From: CAZYPH01 sp964649095
Lineage (GTDB): Bacteria > Bdellovibrionota > UBA1018 > UBA923
Direction of reading: 5' to 3'
Assembly (NCBI GenBank): GCA_964649095.1
Contig: CAZYPH010000103.1
Coordinates: 1-7,524 of the forward strand
DNA: 7,524 nt
The notes under the pieces were generated by a model that had not been told where the DNA came from, made no database searches, and saw nothing but the letters and a program-made list of their open reading frames with translations. The position numbers and the translations under genes are program-made. Below are positions 1 through 5,713 of the stretch, one piece after another (the stretch's first letter is position 1; each line of letters begins with the position of its first letter).

Positions 1-764
1 AACTGTTTTACGCGCGGATCTTGACTAGCCTCGGTTTGCGAAGGGGACCCCGTTAGAATCAAATTACTTTCTTTTTTTTCGATGGTCTCTTGAAAGGGTT
101 TGGCCTTAATCAAAATACCCATTTGATCGGCCAGTTGATAGGCGCGTTGCACCTCGCTTGTAATTACCACAATGGTCGACTTCATTTCTTCTTTTAGGCG
201 TTTGATGAGGTCACAGATCAAACGCGACGTAATGGGGTCAAGGCCCGCTGTGGGTTCGTCGTAAAAAATAAGTTCGGGCTCGACGATTAAGGCCCTCGCA
301 ATGCCCAAACGTTTTTGCATGCCCCCAGAAAGTTCATCGGGAAATAACGTGTGGGTGTTTTTTAATTCTACCCATTCTAAAAATTGATCAATTTTTTTGG
401 AGCGTTCTTTCAACGATAATTTTGAGCGGTATTTTAGCGGAAAATCTAAGTTTTCTTGAACGGTCAATGAATCGAATAAAGCATTTTTTTGAAACAACAT
501 ACCCACGTTGCGGGTTTCGATGGTGATGTTGCCACTATCAACGGTCATTAAATGCGCGAGTAGTTTTAATAAGACGGATTTGCCCGAACCACTTTGCCCC
601 AAAATCACAAAACTAGACTGCGCTTCGACGCTAAACGAGACGTCGCTTAATACCGCTGTCGCAGTGAACGCTTTGTTGACGTTGGTGGCCGTTACCATAA
701 GTGGCAAAGCACCGTCTGGTGCCTGTCGTAGGTGAGGGTTTAGTGTGGAACGTGTTAGAGGCAT
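1..764 (-). CDS. MlaF-like phospholipid-transport ABC ATPase (3' end beyond window)
   Basis: This is the cytoplasmic ATPase of a probable Mla/MCE-type importer or exporter that moves phospholipid between inner and outer membranes. 254 codons are visible and the reading frame is still open at the left edge. Seen: Walker A GQSGSGKS (residues 56-63), Q-loop FQKNALF (Q92), signature LSGGMQKR (145-152), and Walker B LIFYDEPTAGLDP with catalytic Glu170. The SGGMQKR and DEPTAGLDPITS forms are typical of the MlaF family. At the H-switch, where relatives usually read THD, this protein reads TSE (Ser203, codon at 156-158). The ATG at 764 overlaps the holB stop by 10 nt and has a weak GAGA upstream (771-774), suggesting translational coupling. 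A second ATG at 698 (residue 23) lies closer to the domain start but has no Shine-Dalgarno. Permease and MCE partner genes, if present, would lie left of the window. The family is confident; the exact substrate is inferred. Confidence 0.88.
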   Translation of the reverse strand, partial: MPLTRSTLNPHLRQAPDGALPLMVTATNVNKAFTATAVLSDVSFSVEAQSSFVILGQSGSGKSVLLKLLAHLMTVDSGNITIETRNVGMLFQKNALFDSLTVQENLDFPLKYRSKLSLKERSKKIDQFLEWVELKNTHTLFPDELSGGMQKRLGIARALIVEPELIFYDEPTAGLDPITSRLICDLIKRLKEEMKSTIVVITSEVQRAYQLADQMGILIKAKPFQETIEKKESNLILTGSPSQTEASQDPRVKQ

Positions 765-1699
765 GCTAAATCTCGCAGTAAATGAGTAGCCTCTAAGGCT
801 AGTAGTTTTTTGTTCACTTGCCTATCGAGTGCGTGAAAAAGAGCATTAAATTGCCTCGAAATTTCATAGAGCTGCCGACGCTTAGCTAGTGCATTTGATG
901 GCGCGGCATTCGAGGTGTTTTTAATAAGTTCATCACGTAATAATTCGAAAATAATCTCGCGGAACGCGGCCGGAGTGTTCGATCGCGAGCCTGTTTCGTT
1001 GTCATCGTCTGACGTTGTTGCTGTTGATGATGCTGAAAAAAAATCTTTTTCTAGAATAGCTGTTACTTTTTCTACGTTCGGGTCTGTAAGAGATATATTT
1101 TTAAATATATATATTATTTCATGTATATATTTCAGCTGTTGTTGTTTGCTAACATCGGCCTCGCTATCGAAATGCGGCAAGCGCACAAATTGGCAGCGAC
1201 TACGGATCGTAGGTAACAAACTATGTACGGAAGGTGCGGTTAAAACAAAACGGCTAAATTTGGGTGGTTCTTCTAAGAGTTTTAAAAGCGCATTCGCCGC
1301 ATTGGTGTTGAGTCGTTGGGCTTGTTCAATAAAAATAATACGAATGTCGGCATCGAATGGTTTTATATGGGCCAGAGTGTGTAACTCACGAATTGCTTCG
1401 ATACTGATGGTTGGGTTGGTGTGGTTAGAGTCGGGTGCGATATAGTGCACTCCAAAAAAATGATTGTGGTCTATTTTTGAGCAATTATTACACACGCCGC
1501 AGCTTGAAGTCGGTTGAGTGTTGTTCTGGGCTCCTTGATCAGCTGGTTGTTGCTGACATTCGCGTGTTTTTATCCACTCTACAAAAAGTTGTTTTTGCGC
1601 GGTGGGGTTGTCACCCACAAAACATAAGGCGTTGGGTAGTGTTTTAATTTGTAATAATTGGGTCAATACACCCTCGGGCAGGGTTATGGGGAGGGCCAT
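755..1699 (-). CDS. holB: DNA polymerase III subunit delta' (clamp loader)
   Basis: Delta' is the non-hydrolysing wrench subunit of the clamp-loader complex that opens the beta sliding clamp on primed DNA. The frame gives 314 residues, close to the usual length. Seen: a degenerate Walker A (GDNPTAQKQ, residues 29-37) lacking the GK[ST] core, as expected for delta'; zinc-module cysteines C48, C67, C70 and C73 (CGVCNNC); a Walker-B-like IIFIEQAQ (121-128); NAANALLKLLEEPP (133-146); and the sensor-1 motif SRC (167-169). The stretch between C48 and C67 is long and Gln/Asn-rich, and a hydrophilic segment (about 222-244) precedes the C-terminal helical domain. I chose the ATG at 1699 over a TTG four codons upstream because a GGAG sits 6 nt before it. 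It overlaps the tmk end by 16 nt, and the stop overlaps the ABC start by 10 nt. Confidence 0.93.
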   Translation of the reverse strand: MALPITLPEGVLTQLLQIKTLPNALCFVGDNPTAQKQLFVEWIKTRECQQQPADQGAQNNTQPTSSCGVCNNCSKIDHNHFFGVHYIAPDSNHTNPTISIEAIRELHTLAHIKPFDADIRIIFIEQAQRLNTNAANALLKLLEEPPKFSRFVLTAPSVHSLLPTIRSRCQFVRLPHFDSEADVSKQQQLKYIHEIIYIFKNISLTDPNVEKVTAILEKDFFSASSTATTSDDDNETGSRSNTPAAFREIIFELLRDELIKNTSNAAPSNALAKRRQLYEISRQFNALFHALDRQVNKKLLALEATHLLRDLACL

Positions 1700-2495
1700 A
1701 AGGCTCTCCAACGCGGGTTCTGCATAACAGCCTGAACCAAACTGTGCGGGGCACCCGAGCCATCGACCACCAAAAAACGCTCCTGATGTGCGCGCGCCAG
1801 TTCTTGATAGGCGGCCTGCAAACGCTGGCGGAAGTCGATGGTCTCGGCATCTAAGTGGTTTTTTTGCCCACGCTGTTCAGCACGTTGGGCTGCAATCGCA
1901 AGGGGCGTGTCGACGAAAATGGTCAGGTCGGGCTGCAGGCCCTGCGTGCTCCAGAGATTGCTTTGCAGAACCATTTCTAACGGCAGGGTGCGGCCACTAG
2001 ACTGGTACGCGATGCTAGAATCAGTAAAACGGTCACACAATATCGACACGCCTTGGGCAAGCTGCGGGCGAATTAGGGTGTCAACATGATGAGCCCGGGN
2101 NNNNNNNNNNNNNNNNNNNNNNNNNNNNNNNNNNNNNNNNNNNNNNNNNNNNNNNNNNNNNNNNNNNNNNNNNNNNNNNNNNNNNNNNNNNNNNNNNNNG
2201 ACACGCCTTGGGCAAGCTGCGGGCGAATTAGGGTGTCAACATGATGAGCCCGGGCCGCCTGAAATAACAGCAATTCAGAACGTGCCGAGGTTTTGACCCG
2301 AGGGTCTAAAATCAATTTTCGAATCTCTTCGGCAAATGGGGTGCCGCCTGGTTCTCGGGTTTTAAGGACTGGAATGTGTTGTTTTTGCAGCTCTTCAAAG
2401 AGCGTGTCTAAAAGTGTGGTTTTTCCACAACCGTCAAGGCCTTCAAACGTGATGAAGTGGGCTTGGGTTGGGCGGGTATTTTGGAAGGCGTTCAT
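1684..2495 (-). CDS. tmk: Thymidylate kinase, interrupted only by an assembly gap
   Basis: Tmk phosphorylates dTMP to dTDP with ATP in the cytoplasm, a step required for dTTP synthesis. Seen before the gap: P-loop FEGLDGCGKTT (residues 17-27) and the DR-region motif TREPGGTP (46-53), through LAQGV at residue 98. Seen after the gap: SILCDRFTDSSIAYQ, the LID-like segment QRAEQRGQ, and the C-terminus at WPSP. The two halves are in different frames only because 100 Ns and a 55-bp duplicated contig end intervene. Removing 155 nt gives 654 coding bases, a continuous 218 residues, which is normal length. The absence of an Arg in the P-loop fits the type that carries its catalytic Arg in the LID, though that subtype is inferred. 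The ATG at 2495 has an in-frame TAA three codons upstream, so no earlier start is possible. No strong Shine-Dalgarno is visible. Confidence 0.93.
1706..1709 (-). promoter_or_regulatory. Shine-Dalgarno deciding the holB start
   Basis: The minus strand reads GGAG followed by six bases and then the ATG at 1699-1697. This spacing favours that ATG over the TTG at 1711, which would itself overlap this motif. The site lies inside the last codons of tmk, so ribosomes finishing tmk could reinitiate on holB. Confidence 0.6.
2045..2099. repeat. Contig-end overlap, copy 1 (assembly artefact)
   Basis: These 55 bases, running from gacacgcc to gagcccggg, directly abut the N-run and are identical to 2200-2254 on its other side. 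The sequence falls inside tmk and encodes the ARAHHVDTLIRPQLAQGV stretch once only in a normal protein, so the duplication is technical and not biological. Confidence 0.95.
2100..2199. other. 100-N scaffold gap of arbitrary length
   Basis: A run of exactly 100 Ns joins two contigs whose ends share an exact 55-bp match. Fixed-size runs of this kind are conventional placeholders for unknown distance. Here the true distance appears to be minus 55 bp, because merging the ends restores the tmk frame. No sequence is likely to be missing. Confidence 0.95.
2200..2254. repeat. Contig-end overlap, copy 2 (assembly artefact)
   Basis: This is an exact copy of 2045-2099. The match stops where the other contig ends, as expected for two de Bruijn graph contigs sharing a k-mer-length end that a scaffolder failed to merge. 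Confidence 0.95.
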
Positions 2496-2548
2496 AACTG
2501 GTTAGTAAAGAACACCTGCCGTAATAAAAAAAGATCTAAATTAACGGC
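2496..2548 (-). other. GYF gene-tmk spacer with imperfect inverted repeat
   Basis: This 53-bp spacer contains an imperfect inverted repeat (gccgtaat at 2518-2525, attaacggc at 2540-2548, with one bulged base). The T-run of the transcript falls in the loop, not after the stem, so it is not a standard terminator. Readthrough into tmk is likely. Confidence 0.35.
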
Positions 2549-3682
2549 CTAAGGGTAGTCGGTTGGGGGCGGGCCAGACTCCGGCAGAATCACTTCGCTC
2601 GGTGGGTTGGGCATCTCGCTAGAATAATTCTCTAAAATGGGTGCTACGTAGGGTGTGCCGTTGTCGGCCGAGTACTCTGGTGTCGGGGGCTGCACCGCGC
2701 CGGGCGGCATGGCCATGACGGGGATCTCCGGTGATAGTTGCGATGAAAGCTCTGGTGACTGGTAGTTGTTGTCGGCGGGGGGATTGTTCGCGTCCGGTGG
2801 ATTGATTGTTTGCGGCGGCGGTGTCGGCTGACCAATACCGACGATCTGGCCTGGGCTAGGCATGGCAGAAGGGGCCAAACTACGTTCGTCCGGCCGGCTG
2901 CCGATACTGTTATTGCGGCGGCGTCGCACATTGGTTTCGCCACCGGCGTTTAAACCAACCTCTTCATTCTCTGACTGTGCACGCGCGCGCATGGGGCGTT
3001 TGACCACGCTTTTTGGAAGTTGTTCGGTTGGAATATTTTCTAAATTGCCGGGAGTCAGCGATGCCGGCTCGCGCTCGCGGGCGCGCTCGCGCATGACTTG
3101 GCTGACCTGATACACACCCCCCACAACCAATACTAGAGACGCGGCTGAGACCCAGCGTTTGGTCTGAGGGTGGGTGAAAATCTCAAAAAACGACTCGTCC
3201 GAAGAAGCGTCCGAAGAAGCCTGGCCGTCGAGATTCGGCGTGTTTTCAGAATAGGGCGCGTCATCTGTTTTGCTGCTACCACGTTTTGCGTTGGGGTTGG
3301 CCGAACGCTTCTTTTTGGCGCCGATCAAAGCAAAGTAGTCAATGCCACTCGACGTGGGTTTGGTCTGGGCTGGTCGTTCGATTTGTAGCGAGCGGGGTCG
3401 GGGTGGGGCATTCCAGTAGTTCTGGCGCGATGGTTCTTCGTTATGGTTTGGGGTTTGGGCAGCCTGCTCGGCCTGTTCTAGCGACTCGTGTAAGTCAGGT
3501 ACTGCCTCGTGAGCGGCTTGCCAGGAGTTCGAGACAATGTCGTAAATTTTCGTATCAGGCCCAATGCTGCCATCGGTGATGAGTTTGATGATCTCTTCAG
3601 AGCGTAGCGGCCCTTGGCTTACACCGTGGATTTCTACATACCAACGTGCTTGAGATTTATCGTTATCTGAACGGTCTTCCAT
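2549..3682 (-). CDS. GYF_2-domain single-pass membrane protein with proline-rich tail
   Basis: Function unknown. The 377-residue product has three parts. Residues 12-65 match the GYF_2 pattern (ARWYVEIHGVSQGP, then EEIIKLITDGSIGPDTKIY and a later Trp), a small module thought to bind proline-rich or partner peptides. Residues about 66-175 are a charged, low-complexity linker containing a GIDYFALIGAKKKR segment (113-126). One hydrophobic helix (about 177-193) follows, flanked by K175/R176 and by RERAREREP. The C-terminal 170 residues are Pro/Ser/Asn-rich with an RRRR cluster (253-256) and end in PPPTDYP. By topology the GYF domain is probably cytoplasmic and the tail periplasmic; this is inferred. 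I chose the ATG at 3682, which has AGGGA 10 nt upstream, over a GTG at 3733. It is the first gene of the tmk-holB-ABC run, 53 bp ahead of tmk. Confidence 0.82.
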   Translation of the reverse strand: MEDRSDNDKSQARWYVEIHGVSQGPLRSEEIIKLITDGSIGPDTKIYDIVSNSWQAAHEAVPDLHESLEQAEQAAQTPNHNEEPSRQNYWNAPPRPRSLQIERPAQTKPTSSGIDYFALIGAKKKRSANPNAKRGSSKTDDAPYSENTPNLDGQASSDASSDESFFEIFTHPQTKRWVSAASLVLVVGGVYQVSQVMRERAREREPASLTPGNLENIPTEQLPKSVVKRPMRARAQSENEEVGLNAGGETNVRRRRNNSIGSRPDERSLAPSAMPSPGQIVGIGQPTPPPQTINPPDANNPPADNNYQSPELSSQLSPEIPVMAMPPGAVQPPTPEYSADNGTPYVAPILENYSSEMPNPPSEVILPESGPPPTDYP

Positions 3683-3692
3683 GACTGTCGTT

Positions 3693-3713
3693 TCCCTAAC
3701 GGCTAGTTTAGGG
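3693..3713 (-). promoter_or_regulatory. Leader hairpin covering the GYF-gene Shine-Dalgarno
   Basis: On the minus strand CCCTAA (3713-3708) can pair with TTAGGG (3699-3694) across an 8-nt loop. The Shine-Dalgarno AGGGA (3697-3693) is partly inside the 3' arm. Such a hairpin could lower translation initiation of the operon's first gene. The stem is only 6 bp, so this is tentative. Confidence 0.35.
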
Positions 3714-3726
3714 GGCTTTTTTGGCG

Positions 3727-3755
3727 AAAACACTCGGTATTTTTTGCAGTGTTTT
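3727..3755. repeat. 8-bp inverted repeat in divergent promoter region
   Basis: AAAACACT (3727-3734) and AGTGTTTT (3748-3755) are perfect inverted copies separated by 13 nt. It could be an operator, or a hairpin in the leader of the leftward operon. An 8-bp match is not rare by chance in AT-rich DNA of this length. Confidence 0.4.
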
Positions 3756-3758
3756 AGT

Positions 3759-3809
3759 GGGGTGTTTAAACCAGATTTGTGGTACTCGTGGCGGTCACAT
3801 GGGGTGTTT
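3759..3809. repeat. Direct repeat GGGGTGTTT, 42 bp apart
   Basis: GGGGTGTTT occurs at 3759-3767 and 3801-3809, each followed by T/A-rich bases. The 42-bp offset equals about four turns of B-DNA, so the copies would face the same side of the helix, as paired regulator sites often do. A regulatory role is inference only. Confidence 0.35.
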
Positions 3810-3837
3810 TTAAGTTCGTTAATTTGGTTTTCTATAT

Positions 3838-5571
3838 ATGCAAAAAGATAAATATATTTTTCGATCTAAAACAATTTTGAGTTTTGTTTGTTTCGTCGTG
3901 GGTGTGTTGGTCAGTGTGGGGTGTGTGCAGGCTTGGGCCGTTGAGCGCGCTGTTTGTAACGAGGCATTAACTGCGACGGGGCCGGTGGTGACGGTGGCGC
4001 GATTTAATCGATTCCGAGAAAGTGTGACAGCTGCTTTCAAAAACTACCATGCCTCTACAATTCAGGCCGGTCGGCGAATGGCACTAATAGAAATTGTCAG
4101 GCATTTTGAGGCTTTTTTTGAGAAGTCCGGTGTGGTTGCTGCAGATGCTCTACAATACGACATCCAACTCTATGGGGTTCCACGTGAGGCCGTCTACCGT
4201 TTGGGTGACCGCTTGACACCGATGGTGTTAGCTCCGACGCCGCCGGGGGGTGCACAACGAGCCTCAAATTCCAATGAAGGCGTTCGCCTGCGTCGCGTGC
4301 TGGTGCAGGCCTCACGCAGTGGTACTGTGGTTCGGCAGTGGCAGTTAGAAATGCCCTCGCCGCACCACTTAGAGACCTCGCTCCAGTGGTTGTGGTGGGC
4401 GCAGGGTTTGGGTTTAGATTTGACGGCCATGGGTTTTACCCACCCCGAGTTGTGGCCTGCAGGAAGGGGTGCCTGGTATGGCAGTCAGTGGCCGTATCGT
4501 GAAGTGGATTTGAGCGAGTTAGAGCGTGTGTCTGCGACTGACTTTATTGCTCCAGAATCGGCCCCCTTTAACGTGGTCCCCCAAAATACAAACCAAGGGG
4601 CCGAACCATTGACGCAGGTGCTTGCACTGGCCACGAATCGTCCGGATGGGGCGTGGGCTAGTTTACTGAGTGCGGCGCCCTCGGCCCCGTATTCGGATCC
4701 CCGCAATTTTATGGCCCTGGCCGGTGCCGATTTGTCGCGGTACTTCGGCTTTCTAGGTGGTGCGCGCATCATGATGGTGCCGACCATCGCGGGTTGGCAG
4801 ACTCGTATTGCCGAATTGAATACTGTATTACCTTCGGCGCGCCAGATCCCCTTCACGGTAGAGGGTGTGCCAGGGCGTCGTTCGGATGGGGCTTTGCAGC
4901 CTAGCGACCCTGCGCAGATCGTAAACGCGTTGATTGGTAGTTTCCCCCGCATTCTTCTCGCGCAGGACGGGCCGCTGGCGCTGCATGACGGGGCGGTCCA
5001 TACGGCAATGTTGTTATTGCCACCTGAAATATTGCATTTGTTGATCCGCCAGTATCGCCTGGTGGTGGCTGTAGTGCAGACGCTGAAACAGAATTATGGG
5101 GTTTCTGATGCTGTCGAATCGTACGTCGTACGTGCGTTAGCCAGGCGGTTTGATGTGGCGAGTGGAAATTTTGGTGTGGATGTCGGTCGTCTGGCAACCA
5201 TGGCGGCGCCAACCACAGCCTCGTTTGAACGTTGGCCACTCGATCGCATCGTGCATTTTGGGTTTGAACGCCTGGTTTTTGGTGGGGATGCGCCTAGCGA
5301 CGTCGTAACGGAGTGGCTAAAAAATGTGTTGCAAGAAGACGGTGTGATCTACCAATTGCCCCCCAATGCCGGGCGCGGTGGGGTGAGCTTGCGCTCCGGG
5401 GAGTCGTTGCAGGCCATTCTAGAGGGCATCGTAATGGCACGGGGGCACGCTGAGGACGCTGTGGGCCTAGAGTGGTCACCAGAACGCTTTTTAGGCGCAC
5501 TACAATCGCGGATTCAGGAGCTAGAGCGCGCAGCCCAGACCGTGACTTCAGCACGCGCCGAACGCCGCTAG
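3838..5571 (+). CDS. Secreted protein of unknown function (577 aa)
   Basis: I do not recognise this family. The N-terminus is a clear Sec signal peptide: a basic n-region (MQKDKYIFRSK), a hydrophobic core (about 12-28), and an AWA motif at residues 32-34 giving likely cleavage before Val35. Cys29 is preceded by SVG, a poor lipobox, so lipidation is less likely but not excluded. The mature part (about 543 residues) has no further transmembrane helix. It is rich in aromatic and small residues, with a WLWWAQGLGLD stretch (about 183-193) and repeated Arg-rich helices, and ends in a helical, charged tail (IQELERAAQTVTSARAERR). It has only one Cys after the signal (C40) and no enzyme motif I can name. 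No Shine-Dalgarno precedes the ATG, which lies in an AT-rich tract. Tandem stops TAG TAA end the frame. It is transcribed away from the tmk operon and is 142 bp from the next gene. Confidence 0.85.
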   Translation: MQKDKYIFRSKTILSFVCFVVGVLVSVGCVQAWAVERAVCNEALTATGPVVTVARFNRFRESVTAAFKNYHASTIQAGRRMALIEIVRHFEAFFEKSGVVAADALQYDIQLYGVPREAVYRLGDRLTPMVLAPTPPGGAQRASNSNEGVRLRRVLVQASRSGTVVRQWQLEMPSPHHLETSLQWLWWAQGLGLDLTAMGFTHPELWPAGRGAWYGSQWPYREVDLSELERVSATDFIAPESAPFNVVPQNTNQGAEPLTQVLALATNRPDGAWASLLSAAPSAPYSDPRNFMALAGADLSRYFGFLGGARIMMVPTIAGWQTRIAELNTVLPSARQIPFTVEGVPGRRSDGALQPSDPAQIVNALIGSFPRILLAQDGPLALHDGAVHTAMLLLPPEILHLLIRQYRLVVAVVQTLKQNYGVSDAVESYVVRALARRFDVASGNFGVDVGRLATMAAPTTASFERWPLDRIVHFGFERLVFGGDAPSDVVTEWLKNVLQEDGVIYQLPPNAGRGGVSLRSGESLQAILEGIVMARGHAEDAVGLEWSPERFLGALQSRIQELERAAQTVTSARAERR

Positions 5572-5572
5572 T

Positions 5573-5602
5573 AAACGATCGTTGCTTAGTGCGTGGTCGT
5601 TT
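5573..5602 (+). terminator. Possible weak terminator after the secreted-protein gene
   Basis: AAACGATC (5573-5580) can pair with GGTCGTTT (5595-5602), with one G-T pair, around a 14-nt loop. The T-rich 3' arm runs into tttaaag, so the U-tract is short and overlaps the stem. It sits immediately after the stop codon, which supports a terminator, but the stem is AT-rich. Confidence 0.35.
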
Positions 5603-5633
5603 TAAAGTGGTGCATAGGGCTATTTTTGCTGGG

Positions 5634-5690
5634 TGTGCAAAATGAATACGACGTGTTAGAATTTATAAAGTCTAATGTTATTTTTGCACA
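5634..5690. repeat. 9-bp inverted repeat upstream of the DUF4143 ATPase
   Basis: TGTGCAAAA (5634-5642) and TTTTGCACA (5682-5690) are perfect inverted copies with a 39-nt spacer, the second ending 23 nt before the ATPase start. The spacer is AT-rich. The arrangement could be a pair of operator half-sites or a regulatory stem. The rest of this 142-bp gap shows no gene and no convincing promoter. Confidence 0.45.
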
Positions 5691-5713
5691 AAACGAGATA
5701 AGTAATTGTTATT

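Larger units (their letters stand above)
3683..3837. promoter_or_regulatory. Divergent intergenic region serving both gene sets
   Basis: This is the only space between the leftward tmk operon and the rightward secreted-protein gene, so it should hold promoters for both. It is AT-rich with G-rich patches. I could not find a convincing -35/-10 pair on either strand. It contains an 8-bp inverted repeat and a 9-bp direct repeat (listed separately). The rightward gene has no visible Shine-Dalgarno. Confidence 0.5.

Noticed and set aside
508..735. Plus-strand frame of 75 codons
   Set aside because: It is antisense to the Walker A region of the ABC ATPase and has no independent support.
915..1445. 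Open frame of 176 codons on the plus strand
   Set aside because: It lies wholly antisense to holB, which has clear family motifs. The plus-strand product has no recognisable domain, so it is a shadow frame.
2045..2254. Biological tandem duplication or insertion inside tmk
   Set aside because: The copies flank a 100-N scaffold gap and collapsing them restores the frame, so an assembly artefact explains everything.
2518..2548. Rho-independent terminator between the GYF gene and tmk
   Set aside because: The stem is imperfect and the T-run sits in the loop instead of after the stem.
3826..3840. TATATA as the -10 box of the secreted-protein gene
   Set aside because: It overlaps the ATG, so transcription would start inside the gene. 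No matching -35 was found.
3857..3939. Lipoprotein signal at Cys29 of the secreted protein
   Set aside because: The residues before Cys are SVG, lacking the usual Leu-like residue at -3, and an AWA signal peptidase I site follows at 32-34.
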